Part shown: positions 59,911 through 64,000 of the stretch, piece by piece | How positions within the stretch are numbered: position 1 is the first letter of the stretch | How the letters are laid out: the number at the start of each line of letters is the position of its first letter | Position numbers and translations under genes: made by a program | The notes under the pieces: generated by a model | Databases searched by the model: none | The model's input: the letters and a program-made list of their open reading frames with translations, nothing else | What the model was told of the DNA's origin: nothing | From: Massariosphaeria phaeospora | Lineage: Eukaryota; Ascomycota; Dothideomycetes; Pleosporales | Direction: 5' to 3' | NCBI GenBank assembly: GCA_011032825.1 | Contig: JAADJZ010000017.1 | Coordinates: 620,001 to 684,000, forward strand | Length of the DNA stretch: 64,000 nucleotides

Positions 59911-60463
59911 AGACTACTTGGGGTTTACTACTTAGGCAGAGCGATATGTATGTGCCTGCATCTTTCAGCTCTTCAGGTCATTGCGCGGATGTTACACCAG
60001 GTCGCGTGGGGATCGTGGTCTCAACATAATGCTCAATGCAGCGAACTCAGAGGAAGATGTGGACCAACGAACTAGCAAACGCTTCGAAAAGTTGAGCTTC
60101 ATAATCGATACTTCCATAACAGTCCCCTTTCCGCGACTTTTCCAAACCATGCAATGAATACGTAGGTGGTGAATCTGGGTAAGCCGGGCACAGTCTTTCG
60201 TTGGTCGGGAAATATTCACCTTCTCTTTGTCTCCTAAACACCCCTCAGGGATGTTGAGTTTGACTCTATGTTCACGTGCCAACCGTTCTCAGCACCAATC
60301 CTGACCTCCCTGCTTCCAGCTGTCAGTGGAAAGTCAAAGATATTACGCACTGGGCTTGATATAAACCTTCGTCTACCCTAGTACTTTACCACAACCCTTA
60401 ACATTGCCATCCGGTGCTACCCACAACATTATACTGCAGAGGCACCCAAAGATACGTTTAGTC
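59911..60463. other. Intergenic between cluster genes 2 and 3
   Basis: No gene was seen. The right part should hold the promoter of cluster gene 3. Confidence 0.45.
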
Positions 60464-61477
60464 ATGGCTTCTACTGGGAACCCTGGGCTACATGCGGGGA
60501 CTACATCTGCTGCTAAACCACCTGGAAGTTCAGGCACACGCAACTCCATGCCTAGCGGTTCGGGTAACACCGATTTTCCTAATGCAACTCCTCCTACTTT
60601 CAGTGCCGCTGGCGGCGGACCTACCGTTCCTGCAGCTGGACCCTCCAATAGCAATATGTCTGAGAGCGCGAGGACCATTCTCAAGCCGAGGGGCGTCTCT
60701 ACTCGGAAGCCTCCAGCGTCTCTTCGAATCTCAGCAAAGGAAGCAATAAGGTAAAGTCTCAAGTTGCCGCCGGTGAATATAAGTCTTGCTAACAGATCTC
60801 GAAACAGCTTTGGCTCAAGCATGGTAACGTTACGTGTGGGCGAAGGTGACAACCTGCAGACCCTCACCATCCACGAGAACATCTTGCGTACTCGCTCTAC
60901 CCTCTTGCAAAACACCGTGAACGATGCAAAAGACAAAGACAACGAGCAGAAATCCTTCGACTTCTCCAAAGACGACCCCCAAGCTTTCGCCCTCTACACC
61001 CAACTTATCTACAGTGGCCGCCTGCCCAGCAAGACGGAGCCACACGAAGCAAGCGAAGAATACACCCTCCTCTGCAAACTCTACGTTCTCACCCAGCGCA
61101 TCAACGATATCAAAGCTTCGAATGCCGCAATGGACGCCATATTTGATCGTTCGCGAGAGCCGACACCCGACACGTCGACGTTACCGGGCGGAGAGCACGT
61201 TCGGCTCATCTACAACGGGACCTCGAAACCCTGTGCGGCTCGGCGCCTTTTACTGCACTTCTACACTTATCGGGCCACGGCGAAGTGGATGGATGAAGAT
61301 CTGCCCCTGGAATTCGTCAATGATTTGGCGCGGAGTCTGCTTGAGCGTCGGGCTTTTCCGGCGGAAGATGTTACGAAAATTTGCAAATCCAAAGATTATC
61401 ATGACCAAGAAGTAGTTGAAGAAGTCGTTGACGAAGCAGCTGGTAATGCGGGTGCAGGCAACGATGTCAAGGAGTAG
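60464..61477 (+). CDS. BTB/POZ-domain protein (cluster gene 3)
   Basis: Exons 60464-60750 and 60808-61477 (donor GTAAAG, acceptor AAACAG, phase 2) encode 318 residues. The first ~95 residues are Gly/Ser/Pro-rich and disordered. The BTB domain is of the normal fungal type without a RING insert: MVTLRVGEGDNLQTLTIHEN, LRTRSTLLQN, FDFSKDDPQAFALYTQLIYS. A helical C-terminal half follows, with CKLYVLTQRINDIKASNAAM, VRLIYNGTSKPCAARRLLLH and LPLEFVNDLARSLLERRAF, then an acidic end. The intron lies at the same place and phase as in genes 1 and 2, just before the BTB domain, which supports tandem duplication. The stop lies well past the point where genes 1 and 4 terminate, so this is probably the intact reference form. 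Confidence 0.82.
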
Positions 61478-61959
61478 ATGTTGCGTCCGCATATCGGTGA
61501 TTGGAGGGTCTCCCAGAGGATTTGTTGCAGCTGCGAAAGGAATGCTGATTCTCCTGGTTCCTGCTAGGAATCATCGACATAGGACATGGGAGGTTACGCG
61601 AGTACGTAAACATAGGCGACAGTTTTTGGACATATGCTGGATGGCATAATGTGATAGCGTGAAGCGGTCGAAAAGGTGGATCTGCTGTTTAATAAGCTAT
61701 GCGGCAAGAACAGTATGCAAATGAATAAATGAACTTGAAAATCTGTAACTCGTTGGGATTGGAAGAACTCTGTAGTATATCAGCGCAAACGTCCTCTTGC
61801 TTCACCTTCGTCGCGATGATGCCTGAAATCTATTCCCAATTAAGCTAGTACAATACCTTTAGCGCTTGCTCCGACCACATCTTGGAACCTCCCCCCCCCC
61901 CCCCCCCCCCCCGCAGAGAAAGTTTTGTTCCACACACAACTTGCAATTAATTCGCAACA
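61478..61959. other. Intergenic between cluster genes 3 and 4
   Basis: No gene was seen. It contains the poly-C tract at 61891-61912, about 48 bp before the gene 4 start. Confidence 0.45.
61891..61912. repeat. Poly-C homopolymer, 22 bases
   Basis: An uninterrupted run of 22 C sits just upstream of cluster gene 4. Such long runs are rare in fungal DNA and prone to sequencing-length error. Exact length is therefore uncertain. Confidence 0.85.
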
Positions 61960-62651
61960 ATGGCAATAAAGGCTAGAAGGGATGCGCGCGTTAGGAAAGC
62001 TAGTGCCATGAGGTAATACGATGACGACCAGTACTGTTGCTTGAGTGGGGCTAATACGACCCTTGTGGCTTCGATCCTTCAGCAATGATCACAGTGCGTG
62101 TGGGAGAAGAAACAGAAGAAACAGAATCAAAAGACTTCCTGGTTCATGAGTCTATACTCAGCTCACGTTCCGAGTTCTTTCGCCGCGCCATGAACGGGAA
62201 ATGGCCGGAAGCAGATACACGAGTAGTCGAACTATCGGAAGACGACCCCGACTTATTCGGAATCTATCTCAATCATGTCTACACCGAAAAACTCCCAGTC
62301 GGAGAGACGGACAGCGATCAACTCGTCAAACTCGATTACGGAGTGTTCTACAAAGAGACCCAGAAAGAATACGACCTGTTATTCCGACTCTATATCTTCG
62401 GCGAGAAAGTACAGGATACTTTGTTCAAGAACGATGTTATCACTAGCGTCCACACCATATCTTCTCTAAGACACATGAATGGAAGCTGGAGCATCCCCAC
62501 GACTGCAGCGGTGGCTCTCGTGTATGACGGAACGCCGGAAGCGAGTCCGGCTCGACGCCTGATAGTAGACTTGCGGAGCGACATAACCTTTCAGCATATG
62601 CAGCGCTCAAAGCATGGATCGAGATTCGAGGAACTTCCGAAAGAATATTAG
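61960..62651 (+). CDS. BTB/POZ-domain protein (cluster gene 4), possibly decaying
   Basis: The body at 62085-62651 has a standard BTB: MITVRVGEETEETESKDFLV, VHESILSSRSEFFRRAMNGK, VVELSEDDPDLFGIYLNHVY, then LLFRLYIFGEKVQDTLFKND and ASPARRLIVDL as in gene 3. An upstream basic exon starts at 61960 (MAIKARRDARVRKA). The donor at the family position (GTAATA at 62013, phase 2) does not keep frame with the acceptor at 62082. A weaker donor (GTGCCA at 62003, phase 1) does, giving 203 residues; otherwise translation would begin at 62085. The TAG at 62649 is followed by 56 more sense codons in frame that match the family C-terminus, so this copy may be truncated. Expression data would settle whether it is a gene or a young pseudogene. 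Confidence 0.65.
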
Positions 62652-62822
62652 GCCGACCTTGCCTTGGTTTTGCAAAAGCATCGTCTGAAGCCGAAGGAGT
62701 ATGTTGCTGAGACAGAGGGTGTTCTGGCCTACATGGAATCCGAAGAGAACAAACCCGAGTCAACCCCCCCGGAACAAGTTCAATCCTCATGTGAAGAATA
62801 TACCTGTGCGCAGAAGCTATGA
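62652..62822 (+). other. In-frame extension after the stop of cluster gene 4
   Basis: After the TAG the frame stays open for 56 codons to a TGA, starting ADLALVLQKHRLKPKEYVAE and turning acidic (YMESEENKPESTPPEQ). ADLALVLQ aligns with NDLARSLL of cluster gene 3, so the segment is very likely former or conditional coding sequence. Confidence 0.55.
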
Positions 62823-63628
62823 GATTGGAAGCCTTGCACGTTACAGGAGAGAGGATACAGCTTCCATGGGTTGGTTGAAATGGTAGTCTTTTGAGGACTA
62901 GCGAGTGTCGCGAGCACACAACATCACTAAACCATGATTCCCATAGATCTCGTTAACAGACTCGGTTTGTTCGGTACTGTGTCTTGGTGTATTGACAGGA
63001 GAGAGGAGAAGTTCGGTGTTGGGTCCTATAATGGCAAATGCGAATTGATTGACGGGTTTGGATCTGTATACATAAGTAGCAGATCGAGAGTACCTTCAAT
63101 TCATAATGCAAAGTTATGTGAGGCCTTCAATGATGAGTAACTATGGCGCTTATCTTTTGGCGTTGCTCCTAGGCCGCCACCCTGGCATTTTCCGATGTTA
63201 CCTCTACAAGCCCTGCATACAATGCCTACTATAGTAGATACAACAGGGTTTTGTAAAGATAAAGGTAGACTATTTACCAGTCGCCAAAACCTCCTAGGCT
63301 GTCAAGAAGATCGCCTGAAGTCTTCTTTATCAGAAATGGATTCTGCTAGGGGTCCTCGTACCTGTGCACTAGATTTGCCATCTAGTTGGACCAACTCTTG
63401 AAGGATTTCTGATGGTTTGCAACCGTTGTCTTGTGGAATGAAATCGCGTCGAATTTTTGTAGTTGAGAGCGCACCAGACGCCCGAAATGAACAGAACCGA
63501 ACCTTGGCTTACGTAAGTTCGCCAAATAAATGGGTCGATTCTACCTCAATACCCTTCCATCACCTCTCACCCATCTTACCACATTTCCGCTACGACACAG
63601 AACCCGCCGAAATCCGTAGGAAACTGTG
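62823..63628. other. Intergenic, no gene seen
   Basis: An ATG frame at 62934-63140 (68 codons) lacks motifs and is not supported. The right part should hold the promoter of the F-box-like gene. Confidence 0.4.
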
Positions 63629-64000
63629 ATGTCAGTTGAACCCACTGGACGAACGAGCGACGTCGTATTCTTGGAACTTCCGGCCGAAATCAGAAACGAG
63701 ATTTACAGTTACTTAACACCGCTGCATGCCTACAGCGATATATGCGAAGGCTTGGTCTTATCCTGCAAACAAGTGAGCAGCGAATACACTCGACTCGCTG
63801 TGCTGCTTGTTTCGAAACTCGTCAAAAAAGTCCTGGCCGAATGTAAAGCGGACGAAAAAGATCCTCCGCCTGAAGGGGGGAACTGGCTCCATTGGCAGCA
63901 GATGGACGTATCTATTCCAGGGACATTCAAGGAGCTCACGAGCTTGACTGTTCAGCTTCCGGCCTCTTTACGCCACCGTTCCTATTGGAGTACCAAGTCG
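63629..64000 (+). CDS. F-box-like / 2EXR-type protein, 5' part
   Basis: The frame opens at ATG 63629 and runs off the window after 124 codons. The start of the domain, VVFLELPAEIRNEIYSYLTP, is the typical F-box-like motif of many fungal proteins, followed by LVLSCKQVSSEYTRLAV, where such domains commonly have LLxTCRQI-type sequence. F-box proteins recruit substrates to SCF ubiquitin ligases, but many fungal members of this class have no known partner. The remainder cannot be seen. It directly follows the BTB cluster on the same strand. Confidence 0.75.
   Translation, partial: MSVEPTGRTSDVVFLELPAEIRNEIYSYLTPLHAYSDICEGLVLSCKQVSSEYTRLAVLLVSKLVKKVLAECKADEKDPPPEGGNWLHWQQMDVSIPGTFKELTSLTVQLPASLRHRSYWSTKS

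Noticed and set aside
56965..62651. Alternative genetic code as the reason for internal TAA/TAG codons
   Set aside because: Other genes here end cleanly at TAA, TAG and TGA at family-typical lengths (MON1, DOP1, GRIM-19, TRM10), so reassignment is not supported.
1..64000. Prokaryotic features, CRISPR arrays or complete transposons
   Set aside because: No regularly spaced repeats, no transposase or reverse-transcriptase motifs, and no long terminal or inverted repeats were found by eye; the gene structures are fungal.

Overview
The window is nuclear DNA from a filamentous ascomycete (Pezizomycotina; a Dothideomycete is my best guess, by inference only). The evidence is intron-bearing protein genes with short (about 45-90 nt) GT..AG introns, a Zn2Cys6 regulator, a SirQ/PRISE-type reductase, fungal forms of MON1, DOP1, TRM10, OXR1 and GRIM-19, and a split tRNA-Leu. 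There are no operons. Gene-rich blocks alternate with long stretches where I find no convincing gene.

Layout. 1-2425: no supported gene. 2426-9963: MON1 (-), a PRISE-like reductase (-), a tiny Mrx7-like mitochondrial gene (-) and a protein tyrosine phosphatase (+). 9964-18697: gene-poor, microsatellites only. 18698-21750: a Zn2Cys6 factor and an aldose 1-epimerase (both +). 21751-29471: gene-poor and rearranged, with a broken zinc-finger gene family, degenerate repeats and a repeat-derived hairpin. 29472-29566: tRNA-Leu(UAA). 30138-36677: DOP1 (-) divergent from a small membrane protein with three PPxY motifs (+). 36678-44084: gene-poor with one probable gene relic. 44085-44960: a C2H2 regulator (-). 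45139-45901: a candidate Cys-rich protein, 3' part only (-). 45902-50967: no supported gene. 50968-56458: a conserved hypothetical gene (-), GRIM-19 (-) divergent from TRM10 (+), and OXR1/TLDc (+). 56965-62822: four tandem BTB-domain genes (+). 63629-64000: start of an F-box-like gene (+) running off the edge.

How the genes relate. Most are unrelated housekeeping genes. MON1 and DOP1 both act in endomembrane traffic. GRIM-19 and the Mrx7-like gene are mitochondrial. The unusual part is the right end. Two of the four BTB paralogues carry a RING-type zinc module inserted inside the BTB fold, so adaptor and E3 functions may be combined in one chain. Two of the four have an in-frame stop at nearly the same C-terminal place, with homologous-looking reading frame after it. 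An F-box-like gene follows, so the block looks like a fast-evolving group of putative ubiquitin-ligase genes.

All gene models were built by eye from reading frames and splice signals. Family names rest on remembered motifs, and no database search was run.
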